A stretch of 40,662 nucleotides of DNA, from contig KE351606.1 of NCBI GenBank assembly GCA_000415185.1, forward strand, positions 1-40,662, written 5' to 3'. Source of the stretch: Enterococcus faecalis 13-SD-W-01 (GTDB lineage: Bacteria > Bacillota > Bacilli > Lactobacillales > Enterococcaceae). Made by a program: the position numbers and the translations under genes. This document shows positions 31,942-40,662 of the stretch, piece after piece. The notes beneath the pieces are model-generated. The model made no database searches, was not told the DNA's origin, and saw only the letters and a list, made by a program, of their open reading frames with translations. Numbering within the stretch: position 1 is the stretch's first letter; the number at the start of each line of letters is the position of its first letter.

Positions 31942-32694
31942 TTATCTCTCCTTACGTTTTCTTTTTCTACTTTTTGTTTTTTTTCTAGTGGCAATATTTT
32001 CTTTTTCACTTGCATCTAATTTAGGAATCACACCAAAAATAGGATAACCAAGCTGTTCTTCTATGAATGCTTTATCTTTTACAGTTGTTTCCATCAAATC
32101 ACGGATCAAAGCAAAAGCAATTCCAATAATAAATCCAACCGCAAGACCAATTAAAAGAAATAATTTCTTATTTGGTGCTGCAGGAACATCACTTTTTTTG
32201 GCATTAGAGATGATGGCAATCGATTCAACATTCATGTATTTTTCGGCAACCTCTTTGAAAACATTCGTTGTCGTATTTGCGAGTTCTGCCGATAGTTCTG
32301 CATCTGAAGTCATTGCTTGAATAGAAAACATTTGAGAATTATTTGCTTGATTAACTGTTAGAGCTTTTTTTATAGAAGCTGTATCTAAAGTGATGTTATG
32401 CTCGTTTTTCATTTTTTTCTGTACACTGTCAGCTACTAGGTCCCCTTGTATCAAGTCTTTGAAAGTAGTAATCAACTGGATATTCATATTGACATTACTA
32501 ATATTTACAGTACTCACATCCCCTTTTGGAAGAGTAACCAATAGTTGTGTTTGTGAACTATACGAAGGTTGGATGATCTTGACGGCAACGATAAAAGAAA
32601 CAGCTGCTCCCATAGCTGTTAGAATGATTATTCCGAGAATATTTTTTTTTAATATTTCTAAAATATCTGTTATTTTTAAAGTTTTTTTCCTCAC
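31942..32694 (-). CDS. cpsC: Chain-length regulator / kinase activator (CpsC/Wzz)
   Basis: 250 residues. Membrane segment 1 near 18-38 (ILGIIILTAMGAAVSFIVAVKI), an outside region, membrane segment 2 near 173-195 (KLFLLIGLAVGFIIGIAFAL), and a basic cytoplasmic tail (RKKTKSRKRKRKER). Typical Gram-positive Wzz that binds and activates CpsD. Four bases separate it from the kinase gene. Confidence 0.9.
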   Translation of the reverse strand: MRKKTLKITDILEILKKNILGIIILTAMGAAVSFIVAVKIIQPSYSSQTQLLVTLPKGDVSTVNISNVNMNIQLITTFKDLIQGDLVADSVQKKMKNEHNITLDTASIKKALTVNQANNSQMFSIQAMTSDAELSAELANTTTNVFKEVAEKYMNVESIAIISNAKKSDVPAAPNKKLFLLIGLAVGFIIGIAFALIRDLMETTVKDKAFIEEQLGYPIFGVIPKLDASEKENIATRKKTKSRKRKRKER

Positions 32695-32756
32695 TTTTTT
32701 CTCCTTAGTTTTACTCTGATAAGTAAATCAAAATTAGTTTAATAAAGTAACGTATT

Positions 32757-33521
32757 CTATATTGTATTGTTAGTTGAACTCTTTTTATTATAGGAAATTT
32801 TTTCTTTCAGAACTTTAAAAATAAATACTGTATTTCCCACAAAATATCTTTTGAATAATCTACGAGGTTCTTGAATCACTCGAAACAGCCATTCAATGTT
32901 CATCACCTGCATCCAAACCGGCGCACGCTTTATCTTTCCTGATAACACATCAAAACTACCGCCCACACCCATGAATACTGAATTGACTCCTTTTTTCATA
33001 AAATAATCAATCAAATATTCTTTCACGGGTGAAGTAATTCCGATAAAAACAATCGCGGGGGCAAGTGACTTTAGTTCATCCGTGATCGTTTCCCATTCTG
33101 CTTTATCAAAATAACCATCTCTATATCCTGAAATAACTAAATCTTCGTACTGAACCTTTAATTTATTGACCATCGTAGAAACAACTTCTTGTTTTGCTCC
33201 TAAAAAATAAACTGGATAACCTTTTTGATTGCTTAATGTTAACAAAGATTGCATTAAATCAATACCCGCTACACGCTCTGGTAATGGTTTATTCAAAATT
33301 TTTGATGCTAAAACGACTGAAGCCCCATCAGCATTGATGATCTCTGCTGATTTTACAATATTATCGTAGTACTCATTTCTATCTAGCTCATTTATTTTAT
33401 CCGCATTTATACCTAATAGATGCGTGGGTACTCGTCCACAAATGCGTTCTTCCACAACCTGAACAGTTTCTGACATAGTCAAACTATCAATTTCTATACC
33501 AAAAAATAACTTTTTCACCAT
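32757..33521 (-). CDS. WecG/TagA/CpsF-family glycosyltransferase
   Basis: 254 residues. Family signature INADGASVVLASKILNKPLPERVAGIDLMQSLL near 77-110 and IFIGITSPVKEYLI later. These enzymes (GT26) usually transfer ManNAc or a related N-acetyl or uronic sugar to the lipid-linked first sugar. ATG start with GGAGAG upstream, 13 bases after the priming transferase stop. The second sugar of the repeat unit is probably its product (inference). Confidence 0.88.
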   Translation of the reverse strand: MVKKLFFGIEIDSLTMSETVQVVEERICGRVPTHLLGINADKINELDRNEYYDNIVKSAEIINADGASVVLASKILNKPLPERVAGIDLMQSLLTLSNQKGYPVYFLGAKQEVVSTMVNKLKVQYEDLVISGYRDGYFDKAEWETITDELKSLAPAIVFIGITSPVKEYLIDYFMKKGVNSVFMGVGGSFDVLSGKIKRAPVWMQVMNIEWLFRVIQEPRRLFKRYFVGNTVFIFKVLKEKISYNKKSSTNNTI

Positions 33522-33534
33522 TTATATCTCTCCT

Positions 33535-34218
33535 TCAATACGCCGAATTTGGGAATATAATGATCTTGAAGGTCGAAAAAATGATTTTTAAATCTTTCCA
33601 GAAACTTTGATTAGCTATATACTTCAAATCTAATTCGACCATTTGAGCAAAAGATAGATCATTTCTTCCGCTGATTTGCCACAAGCCAGAACAGCCGGGT
33701 TTTACTAGCAAACGTTTCAAATCATGCTCGCTGTATTCAATCACTTCTCTAATCAATGGTGGTCTTGGTCCTACCAGACTCATTTCACCCTTTACTACAT
33801 TGACTAGTTGTGGCAATTCATCTAAACTTGTTTTTCGAATCAAACGTCCTATGCGAGTTACGCGAGGATCATTTTTCATTTTGAACATGGCTCCGTCCAA
33901 TTCATTTTTATCAATTAAACTATCTAGTTTTTTTTCAGCATCTATACACATAGAACGAAACTTATACATACGAAAAATGTTACCATCCTTTCCTAGTCTT
34001 TCTTGACTAAAAAAAATGGGTGAAAAAGGTTCTTCCAGCTCTATTGCAAGAATAATCAGTAGAAATAATGGGCTTAATAAAAACAAACCAATCATACTAG
34101 CAATTAAATCAAAAAGACGCTTTTCAAAAAGATATAAACGTTTTTTATTTACTCTAAGCTCTAATGTAGATAGATAATTTTCTTTATAATAGTAAGTATT
34201 TTTATCCAATTTTTTCAC
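33535..34218 (-). CDS. Undecaprenyl-phosphate sugar-1-phosphate transferase (priming enzyme)
   Basis: 227 residues, monotopic PglC/WcaJ-C-terminal type. One hydrophobic hairpin (LIASMIGLFLLSPLFLLIILAI), then GNIFRMYKFRSM, the catalytic Asp-Glu in SLDELPQLVNVVKGEMSLVGPRPP, and GLWQISGRNDLSF. Attaches the first sugar phosphate to undecaprenyl phosphate and starts repeat-unit assembly. GTG start with AAAGGAAAG upstream. First gene after a 540-base leader with a terminator; earlier genes of the locus lie beyond it. Confidence 0.93.
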   Translation of the reverse strand: MKKLDKNTYYYKENYLSTLELRVNKKRLYLFEKRLFDLIASMIGLFLLSPLFLLIILAIELEEPFSPIFFSQERLGKDGNIFRMYKFRSMCIDAEKKLDSLIDKNELDGAMFKMKNDPRVTRIGRLIRKTSLDELPQLVNVVKGEMSLVGPRPPLIREVIEYSEHDLKRLLVKPGCSGLWQISGRNDLSFAQMVELDLKYIANQSFWKDLKIIFSTFKIIIFPNSAY

Positions 34219-34317
34219 TTCTTTTCTTTCCTTTTTAATCTCATTGAATCACTTATATATAATATCTATTTAATCCATCATTTGATTTTTTTTATTTTAA
34301 AATGCTCTAAAAAATTT

Positions 34318-34350
34318 AAAAAGGATGAGAAATAGCTTCTCATCCTTTTC
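34318..34350 (-). terminator. Strong intrinsic terminator within the polysaccharide locus
   Basis: AAAGGATGAGAA/TTCTCATCCTTT, 12-bp perfect stem with a five-base loop, T-rich in both directions. It separates the transferase/polymerase genes from the priming-enzyme operon and may be an attenuator. Confidence 0.85.
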
Positions 34351-34369
34351 TTTTATCTATTCTTTTAAA

Positions 34370-34411
34370 CTAAAAATTATTGCATTTTGTGTGTTTAATT
34401 AGAGTCGACAT
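34370..34411 (-). CDS. Possible 13-codon leader peptide
   Basis: GAAGGGG ribosome site, ATG at 34411 and the short product MSTLIKHTKCNNF end 20 bases before a strong terminator. A leader peptide plus terminator is the arrangement of attenuation. No run of a single amino acid is present, so the sensing logic is unclear and it may be chance. Confidence 0.25.
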   Translation of the reverse strand: MSTLIKHTKCNNF

Positions 34412-34757
34412 TATCCCCTTCACATGAACAAAATATAGATTGAATCAATTGATTAAAAATAATCAGAGGAAAAACGCGTTAAACTTATTTTAACAACTAA
34501 ATGTTTAGTAAAAAAAATCAGTTTCAACTTTCGATGTTTTCTGGTGTAACATTACTTCAATGGACATTTACAATCAGCTTTTTTTGTGAATGCAATTGTG
34601 AGACTATTGTATCTAGCATAATCAACATAATAATCTTACAGGTACCAAGTATATATTATCTGAATATTTTCCAATAAATATTTGATTGTCTTATTAACTT
34701 TTTGTCAATTTATTGAAGTACATAGTTTTTGCTTTTATAAACACACAAGAGTTATAT

Positions 34758-35744
34758 TTAATTATTATTCCCTGTATTAATTTTTATCCATGCATTATCT
34801 ATTAAAATTTGTTGTCTCTCACTAATTTTACTCCACTTATCGGGTGATATTATAATTTTTTCTTCGTGAACTGATAGCCACTGAGCCCACCAGCTGAAGG
34901 TAGAATTTGATATTATAAAATGTTTGCATCTAGACATCATATATAATTTATCTGATAAGCTATCACTTCCTTTTTCAAAGTGAACACTATATTGAGTATC
35001 AAATTCTTTTTTCCACCACTCTCTAGACCATTTAATATCATCTGAAAAAACAAAAAAAATTGGATTTTCTACTTTTAAAAGAATCGTTTGAATGGCTGAT
35101 CGAAAGTATTCTTCGTCAGCAATAAAATAACTGTCTTTAAATTGAGTTGATAAAAAGTCTCCTCGCCGAATTGAAAGACACACAGATGGGGTAGAACTAG
35201 CTAGCTGAGCAAAGTCTTCAGCAGTTTTAGCTGGAATCATTTTTGACGTAAATTCGGTTAGTAAAACTTCTCTGATTTCATTAGCATAGTCTGCATATTC
35301 AAATTCACCTTGAACAAATACTGGCTTATTTTCCTCACTGATTGAATTAACCAAATATTTTCCAAGGGGATAGATATACAGATTAGATTTATGCAAATAA
35401 TTGGCAAAGCCTCTTTCAAAAATTGACAATTCTTCAAAATTTTTATTTGAACTGATAATTTTTAGTCTCTTCAAAAGAAAATAAATAATATATTTAATTT
35501 TTTGAGAAAGTTTTCCATAACGTAAAACAGGATATCTTTCATGAAATACGTTATATCTTGTATTAAAAAAACGTAGGCCGTCTCCCCATCCCTCTTCTAT
35601 CGTTCCATATTGTTTTAATGCTTCAAAAGAAATATTCAATTCTCTGTTACTTTTTAGAGCTAAATATCTACCAAAAGCATATTGAAATAGTTGATTTCCT
35701 AGTCTTCCTGAACTTAATAAGTAGATATTATCTTGATTCTTCAT
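34758..35744 (-). CDS. GT11-family (alpha-1,2-fucosyltransferase-like) glycosyltransferase
   Basis: 328 residues from ATG 35744, which has AAAGGAG upstream; the longer reading lies in the preceding gene's end. GT11 motifs: LSSGRLGNQLFQYAFGRYLA near residues 8-27, SIRRGDF near 195-201 (matching H-x-R-R-G-D-Y), and SNSTFSWWAQWL near 283-294. Likely adds fucose or a related 6-deoxyhexose to galactose of the repeat unit. No GDP-fucose genes lie in the window, so donor supply is elsewhere or the sugar differs. Confidence 0.85.
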   Translation of the reverse strand: MKNQDNIYLLSSGRLGNQLFQYAFGRYLALKSNRELNISFEALKQYGTIEEGWGDGLRFFNTRYNVFHERYPVLRYGKLSQKIKYIIYFLLKRLKIISSNKNFEELSIFERGFANYLHKSNLYIYPLGKYLVNSISEENKPVFVQGEFEYADYANEIREVLLTEFTSKMIPAKTAEDFAQLASSTPSVCLSIRRGDFLSTQFKDSYFIADEEYFRSAIQTILLKVENPIFFVFSDDIKWSREWWKKEFDTQYSVHFEKGSDSLSDKLYMMSRCKHFIISNSTFSWWAQWLSVHEEKIIISPDKWSKISERQQILIDNAWIKINTGNNN

Positions 35745-35781
35745 TTGACTTTCTACTCCTTTACATTTGTTATCACGATAC

Positions 35782-36750
35782 TTATTTTTCATAATCAGAT
35801 TTGTTGGGGAATTTTTTTTCAAATAAAGATTTAATTGTTTTCAGACCATTTTTTTCTGTCAGGTTATCGTTCAAACACAATACTTTTAATTTTTCTTCTT
35901 CCATTTTCTTCATTATTAATGGAAGATTATTAAATTGAAGTAATTTGCCAAAATGGATATCTTGAGGAGAAAAATTTCCTTCTTCAATTTGCCAATAACG
36001 CATCAACCATTGTGATAGATCATTAGAGCTGCGAAATCTATTTTCACTTATTTTATGAAGCAGCTGTCCTTCTTTTCCCCAAACTTTGTGATAAGTACTT
36101 TTTAGTAAACTACCTGTTAAATGAGCATTGTAATATCCTGTAATGTAGTCAAATGGAAGAGTATATAGCGTCTGAAACTGCTTCAATCCGTACTTGTAAC
36201 TGAAATCATTTTTATTTAATCGCTTTTTAGTGAAATGTTTATTAATGATTGATACATTGTTGAATATAATATGGTTAAACAATCCTGTCGGCGAAACAAA
36301 ACTTCGTATACCATAATCTTTAGGCAATCCATTTTCAAAAAAGTCTTCTTTTGTAGTAGGAGCATTTAAATAAAGATCATCATTGAATAGTACAAAATGT
36401 TCTGATAAGTTTTTGATACGATGAATATGCAATTCAATAACATTAGAATTAAACGTAGGCAAGTATTCTTTTGGAATATAATCTTCATGCTTTATATGAA
36501 CGAGTTTTTCGTGGTCCAAGTTTAGCCACTTAGGTACATGTCCACAAGTAATCAAATATACTTTATTTACCCATGGTGCATATTTTTCTACTCCTCTAAA
36601 CCAGTACTTGAACAACCCCAATTCATTGTATCTGTCATCTCCATTCAAACTTTCCTCCTGTATCTGATATTTAGCTTTTTCTTTTTTCCACTCTGTATCT
36701 TTATCATCAACCCATAGAACTACAAAATCTATCTTAAAGTCTATCTTCAT
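35782..36750 (-). CDS. Stealth-family sugar-phosphate transferase
   Basis: 322 residues with the Stealth conserved regions in order: FVVLWVDDKDTEWKK (CR1), DDRYNELGLFKYWFRGVEKYAPWVNKVYLIT near 35-70 (CR2), SEHFVLFNDDLYL near 115-127 and the ASTTPAFP-like stretch HKVWGKEG region (CR3/4). Members add hexose-1-phosphate to form phosphodiester-linked capsules. This suggests the polymer carries a phosphodiester. ATG start, 17 bases after glf's stop. Not duplicated. Confidence 0.82.
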   Translation of the reverse strand: MKIDFKIDFVVLWVDDKDTEWKKEKAKYQIQEESLNGDDRYNELGLFKYWFRGVEKYAPWVNKVYLITCGHVPKWLNLDHEKLVHIKHEDYIPKEYLPTFNSNVIELHIHRIKNLSEHFVLFNDDLYLNAPTTKEDFFENGLPKDYGIRSFVSPTGLFNHIIFNNVSIINKHFTKKRLNKNDFSYKYGLKQFQTLYTLPFDYITGYYNAHLTGSLLKSTYHKVWGKEGQLLHKISENRFRSSNDLSQWLMRYWQIEEGNFSPQDIHFGKLLQFNNLPLIMKKMEEEKLKVLCLNDNLTEKNGLKTIKSLFEKKFPNKSDYEK

Positions 36751-36767
36751 CTATGTGGCCTCTCTCA

Positions 36768-37868
36768 CTATTTTAGTTCTTCATCTACACATTTAAGTGC
36801 CTCAGCAATAACCATATGCATATCATAATAACGATAGGTCCCTAATCTCCCGCCAAAAATATAATTTGCTTCTTGATCTGCTAACTCTTTGTATTTTTTA
36901 TAAAGCAACATATTTCTATCGTCATTGATTGGATAGTAAGGCTCATCACCAATTTCAAACTTTTTAGGATATTCTTTTGTTATAACTGTCTTTTTTTGCT
37001 TCCCAAATTCAAAATGTTTATGCTCAATAATTCTTGTATATTTTTCGGTATCTGTATAATTGACTACTGCATTTCCTTGATAATTTTCAGAATCCAATAC
37101 CTGTGTTTCAAACTGCAAAGAACGATAATCTAATTTTCCATGTTTATATCCAAAAAACTGATCGATCATACCGGTATATACGATTTTAAGTGCTCTCGCC
37201 TCAAGTTCTTCTCTTTTGTCAAAAAAGTCTACATTTAATTCCACATCAATATTTTCATGCATCAGCATTTTTTCTATGATTGGAGTATACCCCCCAATAG
37301 GGATACCTTGATATTTGTCATTGAAATAATTATTGTCATAGGTAAAACGTACTGGCAATCTCTTGATAATGAAAGAAGGAAGTTCTTTACATGATTTTCC
37401 CCATTGTTTTTCAGTGTAATGCTTGATCAACTTTTCATAGATATCTGTACCCACTAATGAAATCGCCTGTTCTTCTAAGTTTTGCGGCCTTTTTCTATTT
37501 AAAAAGTTTTTCTGTGCATTAATGATTTTCTTTGCTTCTTGTGGTGTTTTTGTTCCCCATAACTTATAAAAGGTATTCATATTGAAAGGTAAATTATAGA
37601 GTTCACCTTTATAGTTTGCTATGGGGGAATTAGTAAAGCGATTGAAATCTGCAAATTGTTGAATATAATTCCAGATTTTTAGATTCGAGGTATGAAAAAT
37701 ATGCGCACCATATTTATGAACATTGATGCCTTCGATTGTCTCGGTATAGATATTTCCGCCAATGTGTGCTCTTTTTTCAATAACTTTAATTTTATATCCT
37801 TTTTTTGCAGCTTCGTGGGCAAAAACCGAGCCAAATAATCCAGACCCTACTACAAGATAATCATACAT
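36768..37868 (-). CDS. glf: UDP-galactopyranose mutase
   Basis: 366 residues, normal length. FAD-binding N-terminus YLVVGSGLFGSVFAHEAAKKG at 4-24, then HIGGNIYTE and NVHKYGAHIFHT near 50-62, plus YTGMIDQFF and the C-terminal FGGRLGTYRYYDMHMVI. It converts UDP-galactopyranose to UDP-galactofuranose, the donor used by the transferase encoded just before it. ATG start. A galactofuranose-containing polymer is thus strongly suggested. Confidence 0.95.
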   Translation of the reverse strand: MYDYLVVGSGLFGSVFAHEAAKKGYKIKVIEKRAHIGGNIYTETIEGINVHKYGAHIFHTSNLKIWNYIQQFADFNRFTNSPIANYKGELYNLPFNMNTFYKLWGTKTPQEAKKIINAQKNFLNRKRPQNLEEQAISLVGTDIYEKLIKHYTEKQWGKSCKELPSFIIKRLPVRFTYDNNYFNDKYQGIPIGGYTPIIEKMLMHENIDVELNVDFFDKREELEARALKIVYTGMIDQFFGYKHGKLDYRSLQFETQVLDSENYQGNAVVNYTDTEKYTRIIEHKHFEFGKQKKTVITKEYPKKFEIGDEPYYPINDDRNMLLYKKYKELADQEANYIFGGRLGTYRYYDMHMVIAEALKCVDEELK

Positions 37869-37882
37869 TTAAAATTCTCCAT

Positions 37883-38881
37883 TCATACTTCATTTATAGT
37901 CGCAACTGCTTGTTTAATAAAATAGCCGCTTCTTAATTTTTCAGATAAAAGCTGTGCATTGCTTTTTAAATTTTGGTATTGCTGATCAGATAATGCAGCT
38001 ATTTTTTCATCAATTTCAGATAAGTCAGACACTGAAAATCCTACTTGGTTTTCAACCACAAATGAACTCAGAGCTGCTTCTGACCAGATGATGACCGGAA
38101 TACCCAGTGTTAGGTACAAAGAAACTTTATGCGGATTGTTATACTTCATATATTCTCCAGTTATTCCAGAACATTCTTTTACTGTTTCTCCATCCCAAAC
38201 GATGCCAAAACTTCCCTGCATTTTCTCTCCTAATTCTTCGGGTGAAAAAGTACCATTATAATGAATATTATCTGGGTACCTTTCTGCTGGAGACACACCA
38301 AATAACTCAATTTTTTTCTTTAAATCAAGTTGAGATAAAAATTGGGATTTTCCCAGATTCCCTGCAAAAACCAGCGACATATCTTTATTTCCTTTGCTTA
38401 AAGGAGCCTGCTCCTTATAATCAAAAATCTCTAAATTAATGATTTTTCTTATAACACCATGATGAATAAGCCAATCTTTCATTTTTTGATTATGAGCAAT
38501 AACATAATCGAATTTATTGATGAAGCTTAATTCCCGTGCACGATTTTTAGGCTGATCTTTGTAGTAACGTAATGCTTCTAAATCATGGACAATCAGAACT
38601 TTCCTGATTTCTTTTTTTTCTGCTTCTTTAATAAAGATATCACCTAAATAGCGACTGTAAGCAGGATACTGATAATATAAAGTATCACCTGATTTAAAAT
38701 CTTTTAGGATTTTTTTCCAACATTTTTTTATAATTATCGGACGACTCCATTTATTTTTAGGTACAGAAATTTTTAATTTTTTAAAACCCGCTCTCTCCAA
38801 AAAATAAGCGATATCTTCCTTAGCTTTTGTACCAGCTGTTAATTTTTGTCCTTCGATGACCTCTAATATATAGTCAGACAT
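37883..38881 (-). CDS. Beta-1,6-galactofuranosyltransferase-type enzyme
   Basis: 332 residues from ATG 38881. GT-B fold: N-terminal half with LIVHDLEALRYY and FDYVIAHNQKMKDWL, C-terminal half with VFAGNLGKSQFL, FGIVWDGETVKECSG, YNNPHKVSLYLTLGIPVIIW. This pattern I associate with galactofuranosyltransferases such as those paired with Glf in lactic acid bacteria. A GTG four codons upstream is also possible. Pathway match to glf directly downstream supports the assignment. Confidence 0.8.
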   Translation of the reverse strand: MSDYILEVIEGQKLTAGTKAKEDIAYFLERAGFKKLKISVPKNKWSRPIIIKKCWKKILKDFKSGDTLYYQYPAYSRYLGDIFIKEAEKKEIRKVLIVHDLEALRYYKDQPKNRARELSFINKFDYVIAHNQKMKDWLIHHGVIRKIINLEIFDYKEQAPLSKGNKDMSLVFAGNLGKSQFLSQLDLKKKIELFGVSPAERYPDNIHYNGTFSPEELGEKMQGSFGIVWDGETVKECSGITGEYMKYNNPHKVSLYLTLGIPVIIWSEAALSSFVVENQVGFSVSDLSEIDEKIAALSDQQYQNLKSNAQLLSEKLRSGYFIKQAVATINEV

Positions 38882-38930
38882 ACTTTCCCACACTTTCTTC
38901 GTTTGGTTTCAAAATATGGATTTTTTTAAT

Positions 38931-39449
38931 TCATTTTCTACTTTTGATCATTTTAGCTGGTACGCCACCCACTAATTGATAAGGATCAATAGACTTAGTA
39001 ACAACAGAGCCTGCTCCAATAATCGCACCTTTTCCGATAGTGACTCCTGCCAAAATAATAACCCGTGCACCAATCCATACATCGTCTTCTATAACAATTT
39101 TTTGCTTTTCAGTATCTCCTTGTTTTGCCATAGGGACATCTATTCGCTGATAATTATGGTTCTGGGTATAAATCTTCACTTCAGGACCCATCATGACATA
39201 ATCGCCAATCACAACCGGACCGTGAATTTCACTACCTTTGCCTAAACTTGATCCTTCTCCTATTAAAATCTCCCCTTTCAGAGACAATTCTAAATTTTTT
39301 TGGATAATTACATCTTCTTGTTTTTTTTGCTTATGGATTTTCCGGAAAAAAAAGTACCTCAACTTATTACTGAATGAACCAAACAGAGGTAAATAGCTGT
39401 CAGGAAATTTATTAAAAATCAAGAATAGTAAATAAAAAAAATAGGTCAT
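38931..39449 (-). CDS. Hexapeptide-repeat O-acetyltransferase
   Basis: 172 residues. Left-handed beta-helix repeats ([20 protein letters not shown] and [29 protein letters not shown]), catalytic His in TQNHNYQ, C-terminal [11 protein letters not shown] as in maltose/galactoside acetyltransferases. An N-terminal hydrophobic stretch (FFYLLFLIF) is unusual for this fold and may anchor it. It probably acetylates the repeat unit. Adjacent to the polymerase gene. Confidence 0.85.
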   Translation of the reverse strand: MTYFFYLLFLIFNKFPDSYLPLFGSFSNKLRYFFFRKIHKQKKQEDVIIQKNLELSLKGEILIGEGSSLGKGSEIHGPVVIGDYVMMGPEVKIYTQNHNYQRIDVPMAKQGDTEKQKIVIEDDVWIGARVIILAGVTIGKGAIIGAGSVVTKSIDPYQLVGGVPAKMIKSRK

Positions 39450-39450
39450 A

Positions 39451-40656
39451 TCAAACTCCTTGTCCTCTTATTAATAGATCATTTAACTTTCCCATGTGTG
39501 TCGTTTCTTGTTTGTCATTCTTTTTATAAACTGGCAGTTGGCAAAATAGAACTAGAATAAATGGGTTAACGAATGGAACATACAAAAAATCTGCAATTAT
39601 TGCATTTATAAAAATGACTATCAACGAAATAGATAAAATCCAATATTCTTTTTTGTAAATCTCTATTAATTTGAAAATAAAAATAAGGAATAACAGCAAG
39701 GTGAAAATTGGTCCATATTTTAGAAGGATGGATAGATAAGAAGAATCAATATAAAAATATTCATTTAAAAACCCTTCCTGTCCAGATATCCCGCCATTTC
39801 CTCGAGAGTAAATATATTGTCCAAAAATTTTCCAAATCGAATATTGACTGAGTGCTACGTTCCCTAGTGTCAGCCTTCCTGACATTAATTTATCTATCCA
39901 AGTATATATATTATCCATGTTATTAAAATTTTTAGATAAATAATAAGAAATAAAAAAACATATGCTCGGCGTAAAAATCGCCATAAATTCAATTGCTCTT
40001 TTCAATTTTTTAATAGGAAATCGACTAATTATACTCATGACCAATACGATTAAAATACAAATAGTATCTAAACGTCCATAAGTTTGAAAATAAATATAAA
40101 CTGTAGCTACCGATAAAAACAAATATTCAAATATTTTCAAGTTATAATCTCTTAGAAAAATGTAACTCAATATTAGAGAAAAAAACTTAGATGAAAGATT
40201 CGTTGAATACATTGTTCCTAGCGCATGTCTGATTTGTCCGTCGCGTATATTGATCAAATCAGGAACTACCCCTACTTTTGAGCTCAGGATGATTAACAAC
40301 AGAATAAGAGCTGATGTTATGAAGTAGACTTTTATAATTAACTTAAAATTTATATCTTTTGAAGCAAATATAACTATGGTATAAAACAGCAACTCATTAT
40401 AACGGGTGGTTTTAACAATAAAAAAAACTAAACATATTATGAATAAAAATAACAATACTTCAAAGTGTGTATACGTACTGTAAAACAATATTTTACCCAA
40501 TAAAACCAGCAAAGAACTATAAAGTAAAATCTTCAAACTAATACTAGGAAGTCGATATAAAAACATTGAATTATACAAGTTGCCCCAGATAAGGAAAAGT
40601 ACTAGACCTGTAGTGTACAACTGTTCACTGATTTTTAAATTACCAATCTTTTCCAT
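39451..40656 (-). CDS. wzy: Polysaccharide polymerase (Wzy-like)
   Basis: 401 residues, at least ten hydrophobic segments and a large exterior loop with [21 protein letters not shown] and [24 protein letters not shown], the variable but recognisable O-antigen-ligase/Wzy pattern. It joins repeat units outside the membrane. The ATG lies only six bases from the window edge, so the start and ribosome site cannot be verified. Low residue similarity among Wzy proteins makes topology the main evidence; paired with a Wzx, Wzz and priming enzyme in the locus. Confidence 0.78.
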   Translation of the reverse strand: MEKIGNLKISEQLYTTGLVLFLIWGNLYNSMFLYRLPSISLKILLYSSLLVLLGKILFYSTYTHFEVLLFLFIICLVFFIVKTTRYNELLFYTIVIFASKDINFKLIIKVYFITSALILLLIILSSKVGVVPDLINIRDGQIRHALGTMYSTNLSSKFFSLILSYIFLRDYNLKIFEYLFLSVATVYIYFQTYGRLDTICILIVLVMSIISRFPIKKLKRAIEFMAIFTPSICFFISYYLSKNFNNMDNIYTWIDKLMSGRLTLGNVALSQYSIWKIFGQYIYSRGNGGISGQEGFLNEYFYIDSSYLSILLKYGPIFTLLLFLIFIFKLIEIYKKEYWILSISLIVIFINAIIADFLYVPFVNPFILVLFCQLPVYKKNDKQETTHMGKLNDLLIRGQGV

Positions 40657-40662
40657 ATTCCC

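Larger units (their letters stand above)
34219..34757. other. Leader between the distal and proximal polysaccharide genes
   Basis: No large gene. On the minus strand it holds, in order, a long AT-rich stretch, a 13-codon ORF with a good ribosome site (34370-34411), a strong intrinsic terminator (34318-34350), and about 100 bases with a weak TATTAT-type -10 before the priming-enzyme gene. It could be a transcript-control region. Confidence 0.5.

Overview
The window reads as part of a low-G+C Gram-positive mobile replicon, most likely a plasmid or integrated plasmid of an enterococcal-type lactic acid bacterium (Enterococcus or Tetragenococcus; an inference from gene types, not a database match). 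Support comes from strong Shine-Dalgarno sites, frequent GTG/TTG starts, a Rep_3 initiator with a ParA/ribbon-helix-helix pair, a XerS-type recombinase, Mga-type regulators and a Gram-positive Wzx/Wzy exopolysaccharide cluster. No rRNA, tRNA or CRISPR array was seen.

Layout. (1) 1-2500: replication and partition. rep, parA and a small RHH gene are embedded in at least five blocks of one palindromic motif (ACATAAACATGTTTATGT). (2) 2.5-7.2 kb: small tyrosine recombinase, a frameshifted P-loop NTPase, an RNase H with four viroplasmin-type repeats, and an AbrB-like/RelE-like toxin-antitoxin (TA) pair. (3) 7.2-12.8 kb: a probable defence island. It holds a small HTH-like gene with a G10 tract at its ribosome site, a 526-residue protein with two LYEE(I/V)W...PP..YW repeats, and an AAA ATPase/subtilisin pair matching IetA/IetS. 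(4) 13.1-16.7 kb: XerS-like recombinase, a HigB/HigA TA pair with a leaderless promoter, two tandem short-RNA units and an AbrB/Doc TA pair. Two perfect inverted repeats with 6-bp spacers (dif-like) bracket the RNA units and the AbrB/Doc pair. (5) 16.8-19.0 kb: a lipoprotein and a TnpB-like protein that has lost its RuvC aspartate and its whole C-terminal zinc-finger/RuvC-III region, followed by a structured RNA-like segment. This is a candidate TldR (nuclease-dead RNA-guided repressor). (6) 19.2-23.8 kb: broken glycosyltransferase, VanZ-like protein, an unrecognised 298-residue protein and a divergent Mga-like regulator. (7) 24.1-40.7 kb, all on the minus strand: a complete-looking Wzy-dependent polysaccharide locus running from polymerase, O-acetyltransferase, galactofuranosyltransferase, Glf, Stealth phosphotransferase and GT11 transferase to the priming transferase, WecG/TagA-type transferase, Wzz/Wzd/Wzx/Wzb. 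A MucBP surface protein, a second Mga-like regulator, a small membrane-anchored protein and galU follow.

How the parts fit: rep/par, recombinases and four plausible stability modules (AbrB-RelE, HigBA, AbrB-Doc, IetAS) maintain the element. The polysaccharide locus is the main cargo and is probably under Mga-type control. The most unusual signals are the TldR candidate with its RNA, the Xer-like sites flanking a TA module, and a canonical -1 slippery heptamer joining two reading frames at the head of the ietAS region.
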